A DNA stretch of 64,000 nt from an uncultured Alphaproteobacteria bacterium (GTDB taxonomy: Bacteria > Pseudomonadota > Alphaproteobacteria > Rs-D84): positions 62,001 to 126,000 of the forward strand of contig CAJOGD010000004.1 in assembly GCA_905233975.1 (NCBI GenBank), given 5' to 3'. The position numbers were made by a program, and so were the translations under genes. Positions 1 to 8,779 of this stretch are shown here, piece by piece. The number at the start of each line of letters is the position of its first letter. The stretch's first letter is position 1. Under the pieces are notes generated by a model. It was not told the DNA's origin and ran no database searches. It saw nothing but the letters and a program-made list of their open reading frames with translations.

Positions 1-132
1 ACGATTCGTTTCCAAATGGGGCAACAAATTGACCAAAAATACGTCCCCCAGATACGGTTCGACTATGACGATACTTTGGAACGGGCGGAGAGGATAGAGG
101 AGTTGCTGGAGAGAGTAAGCGAAGAAAAATGA
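1..132 (+). CDS. rbfA: Ribosome-binding factor A, C-terminal end (partial)
   Basis: The window opens inside a reading frame of 43 codons that ends at TGA 130-132. It contains [19 protein letters not shown], which matches the C-terminal end of RbfA, a KH-fold cold-shock factor that helps mature the 5' end of 16S rRNA on the 30S subunit. In the family this is the last beta strand (VP.I.F..D) and the final helix. The stop overlaps the lepA start as ATGA, so the two are probably translationally coupled. The 5' part lies outside the window. Identification rests on a short segment but the motif and position are convincing. Confidence 0.75.
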   Translation, partial: TIRFQMGQQIDQKYVPQIRFDYDDTLERAERIEELLERVSEEK

Positions 133-1916
133 AGCAAGAAAATATTCGGAATTTTTCAATAGTTGCGCATATCGATCATGGAAAATCGACGCTGTCGGAT
201 CGGCTTATTGAAATGACGGGCGGGTTGGAATCGCGCGAAATGAAGGCCCAGGTGTTGGATTCTATGGATATTGAACGCGAACGCGGAATCACGATAAAGG
301 CCCAAACGGTGCGGTTGAACTATCGTGCGAAAGATGGCGTGGTTTATCAGTTAAACCTTATGGATACGCCGGGGCATGTCGATTTTTCGTATGAAGTGTC
401 GCGCAGTTTGGCGGCGTGTGAAGGCGCACTGATTCTGGTTGATGCGACCCAGGGGGTCCAGGCGCAGACGTTGGCAAACGCGTATCTTGCATTGGATAAC
501 GATTTGGAAATGTTGCCGGTGCTAAACAAGATTGATTTGCCGTCAAGTGATGTTGACGCGGTGCGGGCGCAGATTTCCGATGTGATTGGACTTGACGCGG
601 CAAATGCGATTGCGGTTTCGGGTAAAACCGGCGCGGGTGTTCCGGAATTGTTGGAAGAAATCGTGCAGAAATTACCGGCCCCAAACGGTGATGAAAATGC
701 GCCGACGCGCGCGCTGTTGGTGGATTCGTGGTATGATTCTTACCTTGGTGTTGTTGTTTTGGTGCGCGTTGTCGATGGGACATTGCGGCGTGGACAAAAG
801 ATTAGGTTTATTGCGACGGGCGCGGAATATACGGTGGAAAAAATCGGATACTTTACGCCAAAAATGGTGAATGTTGATTCGTTGTCCACCGGTGAAATCG
901 GGTTTATTATAACGGGCATGAAAACGATTCACGATTGCAAGGTTGGTGATACGATTGCCGATGCGAATGCGACCGTTGATGTGTTGCCGGGATTCAAACC
1001 GTCGGTACCAGTGGTGTTTTCTTCGTTCTTTCCGGTGGAATCGGACGATTATCCAACGTTGCGCGAAAGTGCGGAAAAGTTGGCGTTGAATGATGCGTCG
1101 TTCGTATTTACAACCGAAAAATCTTCGGCACTCGGGTTTGGTTTGCGTTGCGGATTTTTAGGGTTATTGCATATGGAAATTATCAGTGAAAGATTAAATC
1201 GTGAATTTAACCTTTCGTTGATAAATACTGTGCCAAGTGTGTTGTATAAGATTCATATGCGTAATGGCGAAGTGATGGATTTGGAAAATCCCGCCGATAT
1301 GCCGGACATTACGAAAATTGAATATATCGAAGAACCATGGGTGCGTGCAACGATTATGATGCCGGATACATACATGGGCGGAATTATGCAACTTTGTTCC
1401 GACCGGCGCGGTGTCCAAGAAAACATATCCTATGTTGGCAATCGTGCGGTGTTGGTGTATCAGTTGCCGTTGGCGGAAATTGTGTTTGATTTTTATGACC
1501 GCGTTAAATCGATTTCTTCGGGTTATGCGTCGTTTGATTATGCGGTGAATGGCTATCGGCAATCGGATTTGGTAAAGGTTTCAATTCTTGTGAACGAAGA
1601 AAACGTTGAACCGCTATCATTCATGTGTCATCGTTCGTCCGCGGAAAGGCGGGGCAGGGCGATTGTTGAAAAATTAAAAGACCTGATTCCGCGGCATCAA
1701 TTCAAAATACCGTTGCAAGCGGCGATTGGTGGAAAAATTATTGCGCGCGAAACAATCGCGGCGTATCGCAAGGACGTGACCGCAAAATGCTATGGTGGCG
1801 ACATCACGCGTAAAAGAAAGCTTTTGGAAAAGCAGAAGGAAGGGAAAAAACGTATGCGGACATTCGGTAATGTTGAAATACCGCAATCCGCATTCATAAA
1901 TGCACTTAAAGTATAA
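129..1916 (+). CDS. lepA: Elongation factor 4 (LepA) GTPase
   Basis: 595 residues, close to the usual length of about 600. LepA is a ribosome-associated translational GTPase that acts on elongating or initiating ribosomes under stress. Visible GTPase motifs are AHIDHGKST (P-loop, near residue 14), DTPGH (near 80) and NKIDLP (near 134). The C-terminal LepA-specific domain includes the basic stretch [18 protein letters not shown], followed by [10 protein letters not shown] near the end. The start overlaps the upstream rbfA stop. The reading frame is intact. Confidence 0.97.
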   Translation: MKQENIRNFSIVAHIDHGKSTLSDRLIEMTGGLESREMKAQVLDSMDIERERGITIKAQTVRLNYRAKDGVVYQLNLMDTPGHVDFSYEVSRSLAACEGALILVDATQGVQAQTLANAYLALDNDLEMLPVLNKIDLPSSDVDAVRAQISDVIGLDAANAIAVSGKTGAGVPELLEEIVQKLPAPNGDENAPTRALLVDSWYDSYLGVVVLVRVVDGTLRRGQKIRFIATGAEYTVEKIGYFTPKMVNVDSLSTGEIGFIITGMKTIHDCKVGDTIADANATVDVLPGFKPSVPVVFSSFFPVESDDYPTLRESAEKLALNDASFVFTTEKSSALGFGLRCGFLGLLHMEIISERLNREFNLSLINTVPSVLYKIHMRNGEVMDLENPADMPDITKIEYIEEPWVRATIMMPDTYMGGIMQLCSDRRGVQENISYVGNRAVLVYQLPLAEIVFDFYDRVKSISSGYASFDYAVNGYRQSDLVKVSILVNEENVEPLSFMCHRSSAERRGRAIVEKLKDLIPRHQFKIPLQAAIGGKIIARETIAAYRKDVTAKCYGGDITRKRKLLEKQKEGKKRMRTFGNVEIPQSAFINALKV

Positions 1917-1931
1917 CAAAAGGAAAATAAA

Positions 1932-2174
1932 ATGGATATTAGATACTTCTTGGATAAAAAAATTGGTTGGCCGCTTTTGTGTGCGGGTGTTCGTTTGAGT
2001 CATGCACACAGGGCTACGGCAGATTGGGTGAAAGCTGTACAAGAAGCCGGCCGTACTGTGCGCGCGGCACGTAGGGTTGCTTGGGATGATTCTTTTTGCA
2101 ACAATGTTATGCAAAAGTTGGAATACGCAAAGCAAGAGCGTAGAATGTTGTTTGGTATAGGGAAAAAAAGATAG
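1932..2174 (+). CDS. Hypothetical protein, 80 residues
   Basis: A small basic protein beginning MDIRYFLDKK, preceded by AAAAGGAAAATAAA 15 bases after the lepA stop. No signal peptide or recognised domain. The middle is helical and rich in Ala and Arg (VRAARRVAW). It is the first of three consecutive same-strand genes without recognisable relatives between lepA and the recombinase-like gene; gaps between the three are 9 and 1 bases, so they look like one operon. The possibility that it is not expressed cannot be excluded, but the ribosome-binding site and tight spacing support it. Confidence 0.55.
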   Translation: MDIRYFLDKKIGWPLLCAGVRLSHAHRATADWVKAVQEAGRTVRAARRVAWDDSFCNNVMQKLEYAKQERRMLFGIGKKR

Positions 2175-2183
2175 GGGCGCAAA

Positions 2184-2666
2184 ATGTTTGCCTGGGTAAA
2201 AGAATATTTGCGTTTAACGGTGGCTTTGCGTGGCAAGGGTCGTAAAGTAAAGGATTTACAAAAGACCATACCTGATAAATATGATTTGGTTTGCCATGTA
2301 AAGAACAATCATCATGCTGAATCGCATGATGGGGCAATGGTACTGATGGGTGAGAAAACAGAATTGCACCACAAACGCAAAACAAGACGTAAACATGCAC
2401 CGGTTGGCAAGGTTAATAGGGTTCGTAGATCTCATTGTATTGTTATAGATCCGAATAAAACTGGTCCGGGGGCGGTTGATCAATGTGAGAAATATTCAAC
2501 ACAGAATGGACCTTGTCGTAAGTTTTGGTGTCCATGTCGTGTGGCGAATAAACGTTATTGGATTGCCCAATTGGCGTTATCAAAGGCTCAGAAAGAATAT
2601 AATGAGTTGCTGGGTCAACGGAAAGCGTTGGTACATGATGCCTTTCATCGTAAAGAAAGAGGTTAA
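2184..2666 (+). CDS. Hypothetical basic Cys/His-containing protein, 160 residues
   Basis: Starts MFAWVKEYLR after GGGGCGCAAA. The protein is strongly basic, with a Lys/His/Arg-rich segment near residue 65 (HHKRKTRRKH) and a cluster of cysteines near residues 100-120 (QCEKYSTQNGPC, then FWCPC). Such spacing could hold a metal or a disulfide, but no known zinc-finger pattern is recognised. The C-terminal 35 residues look helical. It sits one base before the next gene. Function unknown. Confidence 0.55.
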   Translation: MFAWVKEYLRLTVALRGKGRKVKDLQKTIPDKYDLVCHVKNNHHAESHDGAMVLMGEKTELHHKRKTRRKHAPVGKVNRVRRSHCIVIDPNKTGPGAVDQCEKYSTQNGPCRKFWCPCRVANKRYWIAQLALSKAQKEYNELLGQRKALVHDAFHRKERG

Positions 2667-2667
2667 G

Positions 2668-3195
2668 ATGTTAAAGGAAACGGTGACGAAATTGCGTGAA
2701 AATTTTAACGCAAGAAAGGAAGAATTATCAGAAGCGCAGGGAAGGGTTAAAACCTTGCGTCAGCAATATAAAGCACTGGAACTGCCTTGCAAGAAACCTA
2801 TGTCACCTGTAATTCGTTATGATTATGATGGGGGCGCGCATTGTTTTACGACGGCCAAAAGGCCTTGTTTTGATTATGAAAAGGGCAAAAAATGCACCAA
2901 GACAACATGTGCCGCTTGCGAACAAAATAACCAGAAAGTTGATTTGGCAATAAAATTGTATGCGGCGCGGGGCGATCGTAATCGGGCGCTTGTAAATTTA
3001 TTTTTTGTGACGCGTAAACCGGCCCAGTTGTTGAAATATATGTGGTTAAAGTATAAAGCGGCAAAATTGTATATTTCATATGATGAGAGCCTTGATAAAG
3101 TGGCGGGAATGAAAACTGATGATTCACAATTTGATGCCGCGGTTCAAGATAAACGACAAAAAGAAAAGGCGTATTTTTGGCCGTTGCAGATATGA
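2668..3195 (+). CDS. Hypothetical coiled-coil/Cys protein, probably frameshifted at its 3' end
   Basis: The ATG at 2668 follows AAAGAGG and lies one base after the upstream stop, so it is preferred over in-frame starts further upstream that overlap the previous gene. Residues 1-35 form a probable coiled coil (LRENFNARKEELSEAQGR). A Cys cluster follows (CTKTTCAACEQ, near residue 93). The annotated frame ends YFWPLQI at 3195. In the neighbouring frame the same DNA reads VFLAVADMKAMRDKVF and stops at 3233, which looks more like a natural continuation of the helical tail, so one base may be missing near 3168. Function unknown. Confidence 0.5.
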   Translation: MLKETVTKLRENFNARKEELSEAQGRVKTLRQQYKALELPCKKPMSPVIRYDYDGGAHCFTTAKRPCFDYEKGKKCTKTTCAACEQNNQKVDLAIKLYAARGDRNRALVNLFFVTRKPAQLLKYMWLKYKAAKLYISYDESLDKVAGMKTDDSQFDAAVQDKRQKEKAYFWPLQI

Positions 3196-3251
3196 AGGCG
3201 ATGCGCGATAAAGTGTTTAGCCTTACAAGATAAAAAACAGAGGGAGTACAG

Positions 3252-4256
3252 ATGGCGCACCAGTTCTTTTTTAACCCGTATATCTTGGATAATCTAAATC
3301 CGCCGTCGCGTGGGTTCGATGTGGTCCAAGATATTTCTGAACCGCGGCTGCGTTTGTATATAACAAGTCGTGGGGTTAAAACATTCTTTGTGCGCAAGCG
3401 TATAAACGGACGCGACCGGCGGATTATCCTTGGGAAGTATCCCGATATGGATATAGAAGAGGCGCGCGGTGCGGTGGCGGGTGCGTTAGATGACGCGGCG
3501 AAAAAAATTTCGATAAAGCGCAAGAAAATTTTGTTTTCTGATTTTATTCAAATGTATTTGAAAAATCGTGTGCATCGGTCGGTTGGGTCGTATGATAAAT
3601 TGGTGCGTTCGATAAACCAACATTTAATATCGCTGTTTGATAAAAATGTTTCAGAAATTACAACCGATGATGTGCGCGAAACCGTTGCGGCCATTAATGG
3701 TGCAGCGATTGGTGCGCGCATGCAAGAACTGTTGCAAAGTGTGTTTCGCTATGCGGTTGAAACGGGATATGTGACGGCGAATCCGGTGTCAGAATTGCCG
3801 CGGCAAAAACAAAATCGGCGTGTGCGGCCACTTAATAAATATGGGCTTAATCGTTTGGTTGAATCAATAAAAAATTATCCGGATACCACTATGCGGGCGG
3901 CGTTTTTAATGTTGATTTATGGGTTTGCAACAAAAAATCAGATTTTTTCTATGCAATGGGAAGATCTGGACTTTAATCGCGATATGTGGGGCGAACAACC
4001 GTTGTCCGACCGGGCGGTCGTGTTGTTGCAAGATTTGCCCCAGGACGGTTATTGGGTCTTTCCGGGACGTGGACATGGGCATTTGACCGATCCGCGCGTT
4101 GCATGGGAACGTGTTGTGCGTGATGCGGAAATACCGGATTTGACAATGGACGATGTTTATAAATTTATTATGCGACGCCTTAATTGGGCCGGCGATAAAG
4201 AAGATTTGCGTCGCAATATGAATGAATTACTGGAAGATTTGTTTAATATTGACTAA
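3252..4256 (+). CDS. Tyrosine-recombinase-like protein with degenerate active site
   Basis: 334 residues. Residues 25-85 match the arm-type DNA-binding domain found at the N-terminus of phage-like integrases (LRLYITSRGVKTFFVRKR, then LGKYPDMDIEEARG). A core-binding helical domain follows (DFIQMYLKNRVHRS), then a catalytic-like domain. The segment YGFATKNQIFSMQWEDLDF aligns with the usual TG.R..EI..L.W.D box, but the catalytic Arg is Thr/Lys and the Glu is Gln. The HxxR box appears as MDDVYKF and no catalytic Tyr is visible near the end. It therefore probably binds DNA without cutting it, or is a decaying integrase. It lies next to three unknown genes and upstream of acpP. Confidence 0.7.
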   Translation: MAHQFFFNPYILDNLNPPSRGFDVVQDISEPRLRLYITSRGVKTFFVRKRINGRDRRIILGKYPDMDIEEARGAVAGALDDAAKKISIKRKKILFSDFIQMYLKNRVHRSVGSYDKLVRSINQHLISLFDKNVSEITTDDVRETVAAINGAAIGARMQELLQSVFRYAVETGYVTANPVSELPRQKQNRRVRPLNKYGLNRLVESIKNYPDTTMRAAFLMLIYGFATKNQIFSMQWEDLDFNRDMWGEQPLSDRAVVLLQDLPQDGYWVFPGRGHGHLTDPRVAWERVVRDAEIPDLTMDDVYKFIMRRLNWAGDKEDLRRNMNELLEDLFNID

Positions 4257-4287
4257 ATGCCATTTTGTTATGGTTTGTTATAATTTC

Positions 4288-4316
4288 TTGACACAGGGGG
4301 GTGAAAATGATAGCTT
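4288..4316 (+). promoter_or_regulatory. Putative promoter of acpP
   Basis: TTGACA at 4288-4293 and TAGCTT at 4311-4316 are separated by 17 bases, about 55 bases upstream of the acpP start. The -35 box is a perfect consensus; the -10 box is weaker. Confidence 0.55.
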
Positions 4317-4371
4317 TAGGGCATATGTCATGTTTGGTGACAAAAGGTTTAACAAAAATAAAGGATAAAAA

Positions 4372-4698
4372 ATGTCAACTTTTGAAAAAGTAAAAGCAAT
4401 TGTCGCAGATAAATTGGGCGTTGATGAGGCCAAGATTACGGAGTCTTCATCTTTCGTGAACGATTTGGGCGCGGATTCTTTGGATGTTGTGGAATTTGTT
4501 ATGGAAGTTGAAAACAAATTCGAAATTTCTATTCCCGATGATGCGGCTTCGCAATTGCTGACTGTTGGCGATGCGGTTAAATACATCGATGAACATACCA
4601 AGGGTGCCAAAACGGTTAAGATGGAACCGGCGGGTGGTGCCAAAACGGTTAAGATGGATACTGCCGCGGAAGGAACTTCGGGCAAAAAGGCCGCGTAA
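4372..4698 (+). CDS. acpP: Acyl carrier protein with repeated C-terminal tail
   Basis: The first 78 residues are a typical ACP, the phosphopantetheinylated acyl shuttle of type II fatty acid synthesis. The attachment site is the Ser in GADSLDVVE (near residue 37). The protein continues for about 30 residues beyond the normal end with two copies of GAKTVKM, encoded by a near-exact direct repeat of about 23 bases (near 4601-4623 and 4634-4656), and a basic/Ala end. fabF follows 118 bases downstream. The extra tail is unusual. It could be a recent slippage expansion or could contact a partner; nothing in the sequence decides. Confidence 0.95.
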   Translation: MSTFEKVKAIVADKLGVDEAKITESSSFVNDLGADSLDVVEFVMEVENKFEISIPDDAASQLLTVGDAVKYIDEHTKGAKTVKMEPAGGAKTVKMDTAAEGTSGKKAA

Positions 4699-4717
4699 GT
4701 TTGATTTTTTCTGTTCG

Positions 4718-4749
4718 TCCGTCACGTGTTTCGCGTGACGGATTTTTTT
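4718..4749 (+). terminator. Rho-independent terminator after acpP
   Basis: Inverted repeat TCCGTCACG / CGTGACGGA around a short loop, followed by seven T. It separates acpP from fabF, so the two are probably not a single mandatory transcript. Confidence 0.8.
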
Positions 4750-4816
4750 CTGTATTTTTTGCAGAAAACGTATTATCATAACGGCGGAATTTAACTTTAT
4801 AAAAAGGAATTATGAT

Positions 4817-6067
4817 ATGAGAAGAGTTGTTATCACAGGTATGGGTATCGTGTCGCCGGTTGGGTGCGGTATTGAACATGCGTGGAAAAACATTGTCGCG
4901 GGACATTCCGGCGTTCGTAAAATAGAAGATTTCGATGCATCTGATTTGGCGTGCCAAATTGCGGGTGTGCCGGTGCGTGGAACGGAACCGGGTATGTTTA
5001 ATCCGGATACTGTTGTGGAACCGCGCGACCAAAGAAAAATGGATAAATGTATTTTGTATGGCGTTGTCGCCGCGGCTGAGGCGATACGTGACGCGGGATT
5101 GGATACATATACCGGTGATAAAGATAGGGTAGGTGTGTCCGTCGGCAGTGGTATCGGTGGTTTGAACAGTATTTATGAAAACTGCGTTGAATTGGCGAAC
5201 AATGGCCCGCGGCATATTAGTCCGTTCTTTATTCCAAAGTGCATTATTAATATGGCGGCGGGACATATTTCGATTAGGTATGGGCTGCGTGGGCCGAATG
5301 TTGCGATGGTGACGGCGTGTGCGACCGGCGCGCATAGTATTGGCGAAGGCGCCCGTTTGATTCAGCATGGCGATGCAGATATTATGGTCTGTGGTGGATG
5401 CGAAGGCGCGGTGGGCAAAATCGGCGTTTCTGGATTTGCCGCGATGAAGGCGTTAAGTACACGCAACGATAATCCGACGGCGGCATCGCGTCCATGGGAC
5501 CGCGACCGCGACGGCTTTGTCATGTCCGAAGGTGCGGGGATTTTGGTTCTGGAAGAATACGAACATGCGGTTGCGCGTGGTGCCAAAATTTATGCCGAGG
5601 TTGCCGGTTATGGCCTTTCGGGTGACGCGTATCATATAACCGCGCCGGCGACGGGTGGTGAAGGCGGTGCGCGTGCGATGATGGCGGCGTTGCGTGACGC
5701 GGGACTTTCCCCGGCGGACGTTGACTATATCAATGCGCATGGGACGTCAACGGGACTTGGCGATGTCGGCGAATTGTTGGCGGTAAAAAATATGTTCGCG
5801 GGAACGAATGCGTGCATGTCTTCAACTAAATCTATGACCGGACATTTGTTGGGGGCCGCCGGCGCGGTAGAGGCGATATTCTGTACATTGGCCATTCGTG
5901 ATGGAATTGTGCCGGCAACAATCAATTTGGATAACCCGATTGAAGAAGTTGGCGATTTTGATTTGGTGCCAAATGTGGCGAAAAAGCGTGATGTTAATGT
6001 CGCACTGTCGAATTCGTTTGGGTTCGGTGGAACGAATGCGTCATTGGTTGTGAAAAAGGTTATGTAA
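4817..6067 (+). CDS. fabF: 3-oxoacyl-ACP synthase II
   Basis: 416 residues, normal for FabF, the condensing enzyme that elongates acyl-ACP with malonyl-ACP in the cytoplasm. The thiolase-fold catalytic triad is visible: Cys168 in VTACATGAH, His308 in NAHGTST and His343 in MTGHLLGAAG. Start chosen at ATG 4817 after AAAAAGGAATT. The product presumably works with the acpP product encoded just upstream. The stop codon overlaps the start of the following small gene (TAATG). In many proteobacteria mltG follows fabF; here mltG is found 5.3 kb away. Confidence 0.97.
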   Translation: MRRVVITGMGIVSPVGCGIEHAWKNIVAGHSGVRKIEDFDASDLACQIAGVPVRGTEPGMFNPDTVVEPRDQRKMDKCILYGVVAAAEAIRDAGLDTYTGDKDRVGVSVGSGIGGLNSIYENCVELANNGPRHISPFFIPKCIINMAAGHISIRYGLRGPNVAMVTACATGAHSIGEGARLIQHGDADIMVCGGCEGAVGKIGVSGFAAMKALSTRNDNPTAASRPWDRDRDGFVMSEGAGILVLEEYEHAVARGAKIYAEVAGYGLSGDAYHITAPATGGEGGARAMMAALRDAGLSPADVDYINAHGTSTGLGDVGELLAVKNMFAGTNACMSSTKSMTGHLLGAAGAVEAIFCTLAIRDGIVPATINLDNPIEEVGDFDLVPNVAKKRDVNVALSNSFGFGGTNASLVVKKVM

Positions 6068-6408
6068 TGAATTGGTTGCCGGGTCATCTGTTCCTTTGTC
6101 TGTTTCAACGGAAAGGAGACAAAACCGTAGAAGAGTGTTTTGAAGAGTGTTTTGCCCCTGTGCCAAAGGAAAAAGCCGCGGATTGTAAGGAGTGCGTCTT
6201 TAATGGTAAAACATTTGGTGGTAAAGGTCAAACGTATTGTTCGCGTTTGCGGTGTTCTGGCGGGGGGCCTGAACTTGAACCCTGCCGTTGGAGAGCGATA
6301 AGTGATATTAATTGGACGAAAGTAGAAAAAATGTTTGAAAGGACAAGAGCTGTAGATATGCTTGCTATTTCGCTTGATATGATACGAAAGATGCAAAAGA
6401 AACGGTAA
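6067..6408 (+). CDS. Hypothetical Cys-rich small protein, 113 residues
   Basis: The start codon shares one base with the fabF stop (TAATG), which implies translational coupling. Cysteines come as CFEECF, DCKECVF, YCSRLRC and EPC, suggesting a metal site or disulfides. There is a short hydrophobic N-terminus (LPGHLFLCLF) but no clear signal peptide. The C-terminal third is amphipathic and basic. No family recognised. A palindromic repeat that may act as its terminator follows at once. Confidence 0.6.
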   Translation: MNWLPGHLFLCLFQRKGDKTVEECFEECFAPVPKEKAADCKECVFNGKTFGGKGQTYCSRLRCSGGGPELEPCRWRAISDINWTKVEKMFERTRAVDMLAISLDMIRKMQKKR

Positions 6409-6414
6409 TTTTTT

Positions 6415-6446
6415 GTCGTCATACTGCGTTTCCGCGGTATGACGAC
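6415..6446. repeat. Palindromic repeat (TGACGG-type family), single copy
   Basis: Perfect-looking hairpin with arms GTCGTCATACTGCG and CGCGGTATGACGAC. It sits between two convergent genes and is the simplest member of the palindrome family scattered through this window. Confidence 0.75.
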
Positions 6447-6471
6447 ACTTACTATAATCAATATTTCTTTA

Positions 6472-8133
6472 TTATTTCTCTTCGTCCTTGCCCAGGCCGA
6501 TAGTTTTCTTTGCACTGTCCAGTGTGCGAATCAATGCGCGGCGAATTTTGCCGGATATTGTCATAGGCAGACTATCGACAAATTCAATTACACGTGGGTA
6601 TTTGTATGCCGCGGTGCGGTTGCGAACGTGGTCTTGCAGTTGCCGAATCAAAACGTCGGTGCCTTGGAAATATTTGTTCAAAACAATTGTTGCCTTGACC
6701 GCCATGCCGCGCGACGGGTCGGGGATACCGGTGACCGCAACCTCACGCACAGCGGGATGTTCCATAAGGACGCTTTCAACTTCAAACGGGCTGATTCTAT
6801 AACCCGAAGATTTAATCAAATCGTCATTGCGGCCGACGAACCAATAGTATTCGTCCGAATCGCGATACGCGACGTCGCCGGTGTGATAGTATCCGTCACG
6901 AAACGCCGCCGCCGTCAGTTTTTCGTTTTTATGATATTTTTGGAACATGCCGACCGGCCGGCCGTTTGCGACCGATATACAGATTTCGCCAACCTTGCCA
7001 TCTTCGGTAATTGGGCGACCGTCTTCGTCCAGTAATTTTATATCCCAACCGGCGGCGGGCATGCCCATACTGCCCGGTTTGGGTTTTATCCACTGATTGG
7101 TGAATAATTGAACGGTTGTTTCGGTCTGGCCGAATCCTTCGTGCAGTTCGATTCCGGTCATGTTAAGGAAGCGTTCGTAGACCTCTGGATTCAGTGCCTC
7201 GCCCGCGACATCGGCCTTGGTCAATTTTGAAAGGTCGTATTTCGATGCGTCCGCGTGAATCAGCATTTTATAAACCGTCGGTGGCGCACAGAATGATGTC
7301 ACGCCGTTTTCAGACATTGCCGCCCAAAGGTCGTGCGCGGTGAAAATGCCACTAACGTCAAAAATGAAAACCGTCGCGCCGGCCAGCCATTGGCCGTACA
7401 TTTTTCCCCATGAACATTTTGCCCAACCCGATTCGGAAAGTGTGAAATGCACATCGTCGTCGGTCAGTCGTTGCCAAAACAGCGCGGTGTTTATATGTCC
7501 CAACGGATACGCATAGTTATGCGCAACCATTTTTGGTAAATCGGTTGTGCCACTTGTGAAATAAATGACCATAGTGTCGGTGTTTTCATTTGGCACGCGT
7601 TTGAATTCCGCCGGCATAGTATTTATCGAATCGGCCACTTCTTCGTTTGATATCAGCATTACGTCCGAATCGCCAATCGCGTTTTTGATTTCTGGAATAA
7701 TATGCCCATCGTCAAAGGCAATAATTGCCTTGCAATCAGCAGTATCGATTCGGTATTTAATATCTTCGGCCTTTAACTGATTCGTTGAAGGAATAGGAAT
7801 GACGCCGGTTTTATGCATTGCCATCATCAAAACCCAATATTCCCAGCGGCGACGCAGGAAAAGCAAGACAGTATCGCCCCGTTTTAGACCGCGCGATGTC
7901 AAGAAATTTGCAACCGCGTTCGACATGCGCGAAAGGTCCGCGAAAGTGAAATTCTTTTTGTTTCTCGAATCGTCAACCCAAATAATTGCCAGTTTATCGG
8001 GCGTTTCGCGTGCAATAACATCAATAACGTCATATGCAAAGTTAAAGTTTTCCGGGACAATCGGAACACCGTTTTGCAAATAATCTTGGTAATTTTCAAA
8101 ATGTTCTTTGGTTAAAAAACGCGTTGCGAACAT
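6472..8133 (-). CDS. AMP-dependent acyl-CoA synthetase
   Basis: 553 residues from ATG 8133, chosen because AAAGAGG lies about 8 bases upstream; an in-frame start exists at 8232 but lacks such a site and would overlap the tRNA promoter. An ANL-superfamily enzyme that activates a carboxylic acid to acyl-AMP and then acyl-CoA. Motifs: phosphate-binding YFTSGTTDLPKMV (near 175), GFGQTETT, YHTGDVAYRD, and the hinge and Lys-containing ISGKIRR at the end. The overall pattern (LHEGFGQTE, GRNDDLIKSSGYRISPFEVE) is most like the medium-chain/benzoate-type acyl-CoA synthetases. The substrate cannot be read from the sequence. No operon partner. Confidence 0.9.
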   Translation of the reverse strand: MFATRFLTKEHFENYQDYLQNGVPIVPENFNFAYDVIDVIARETPDKLAIIWVDDSRNKKNFTFADLSRMSNAVANFLTSRGLKRGDTVLLFLRRRWEYWVLMMAMHKTGVIPIPSTNQLKAEDIKYRIDTADCKAIIAFDDGHIIPEIKNAIGDSDVMLISNEEVADSINTMPAEFKRVPNENTDTMVIYFTSGTTDLPKMVAHNYAYPLGHINTALFWQRLTDDDVHFTLSESGWAKCSWGKMYGQWLAGATVFIFDVSGIFTAHDLWAAMSENGVTSFCAPPTVYKMLIHADASKYDLSKLTKADVAGEALNPEVYERFLNMTGIELHEGFGQTETTVQLFTNQWIKPKPGSMGMPAAGWDIKLLDEDGRPITEDGKVGEICISVANGRPVGMFQKYHKNEKLTAAAFRDGYYHTGDVAYRDSDEYYWFVGRNDDLIKSSGYRISPFEVESVLMEHPAVREVAVTGIPDPSRGMAVKATIVLNKYFQGTDVLIRQLQDHVRNRTAAYKYPRVIEFVDSLPMTISGKIRRALIRTLDSAKKTIGLGKDEEK

Positions 8134-8226
8134 GGTGGCCTCTTTATTTTTACGTGTGAATAATGCCATTTTTCCAATAAAAAACAAGCGGAAATATGGG
8201 GCACACAGAAAAAAGTTAAAAAAAAG

Positions 8227-8254
8227 TTGCAAACGTAAATTTATGTTCTACAAT
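8227..8254 (+). promoter_or_regulatory. Promoter of tRNA-Pro
   Basis: TTGCAA (8227-8232), 16-base spacer, TACAAT (8249-8254), 50 bases before the tRNA. It is divergent from the acyl-CoA synthetase gene. Confidence 0.6.
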
Positions 8255-8303
8255 CGAATCGTTCTTAAGAAGATAAGAACGTTTGTTTGTTGTTGTGTGT
8301 GTT

Positions 8304-8365
<62 letters not shown>

Positions 8366-8380
<15 letters not shown>

Positions 8381-8447
8381 TAAATTAAAATCGCGTCGTC
8401 CCCTCGGCGCGATTTTTATTTATCATCGATGTGACAATTGGATTTGA
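8366..8447 (+). repeat. 82-base direct repeat, copy 1 (tRNA-Pro 3' end plus terminator)
   Basis: Starts in the T arm of tRNA-Pro (CTGTTACTCCGACCA) and runs through the terminator hairpin to GGATTTGA. Identical to 8540-8621. It resembles the attachment-site duplication left when an element integrates into a tRNA 3' end. Confidence 0.9.
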
Positions 8448-8457
8448 ACAATGAGTA

Positions 8458-8527
8458 GATTTCGGAAGCGTTAAGCGCACCGAAATCGTTAGGAATGCCC
8501 CGCAGCTGGCACATGTTCATATGTGCC
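8458..8527 (+). repeat. Two-hairpin motif inside the tRNA-Pro duplication
   Basis: Hairpin 1: GATTTCGG (8458-8465) with CCGAAATC (8480-8487), loop containing AAGCGTTA. Hairpin 2: GGCACAT (8508-8514) with ATGTGCC (8521-8527). A homologous motif with a compensatory base pair lies beside tRNA-Gln at 59861-59923. In both places it ends a few bases before a copied tRNA 3' end. Confidence 0.7.
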
Positions 8528-8539
8528 GAGCGAGGGAAT

Positions 8540-8621
8540 CTGTTACTCCGACCATAAATTAAAATCGCGTCGTCCCCTCGGCGCGATTTTTATTTATCAT
8601 CGATGTGACAATTGGATTTGA
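8540..8621 (+). repeat. 82-base direct repeat, copy 2
   Basis: Exact second copy of 8366-8447. Only the last part of the tRNA is present, so this copy cannot encode a tRNA. Preceded by GGGAAT, which also resembles the tRNA T-loop (CGAATC). Confidence 0.9.
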
Positions 8622-8668
8622 TGCGTCGCATGTAATCGCGACGTAGCGTAAGCGAAGACGGACGCACA

Positions 8669-8741
8669 CGTCATCCCGCGTGAAATCACCCACAAAAAAC
8701 GTTGCACGTTTTTTGTGGGGCCCGATACCGCGGGGTGACGG
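8669..8741. repeat. Composite palindromic repeat (TGACGG family)
   Basis: Outer arms CGTCATCCCGCG and CGCGGGGTGACGG enclose an inner hairpin CCCACAAAAAACG / CGTTTTTTGTGGG. The same two-level design recurs at other loci in the window. Confidence 0.75.
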
Positions 8742-8779
8742 CATTTTTTTATCTGTATGACGATTCGTTTAAAAATGTC

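Noticed and set aside
4309..4395. Short frame between the recombinase-like gene and acpP
   Set aside because: It overlaps the acpP start out of frame, has no ribosome-binding site, and encodes nothing recognisable.
8034..8232. Upstream start of the acyl-CoA synthetase at 8232
   Set aside because: The extra 33 residues overlap the tRNA promoter and have no ribosome-binding site; they do not look like a signal peptide of this enzyme class.
8540..8621. Second tRNA-Pro gene
   Set aside because: Only the T-arm/acceptor 3' part is repeated; D and anticodon arms are missing.
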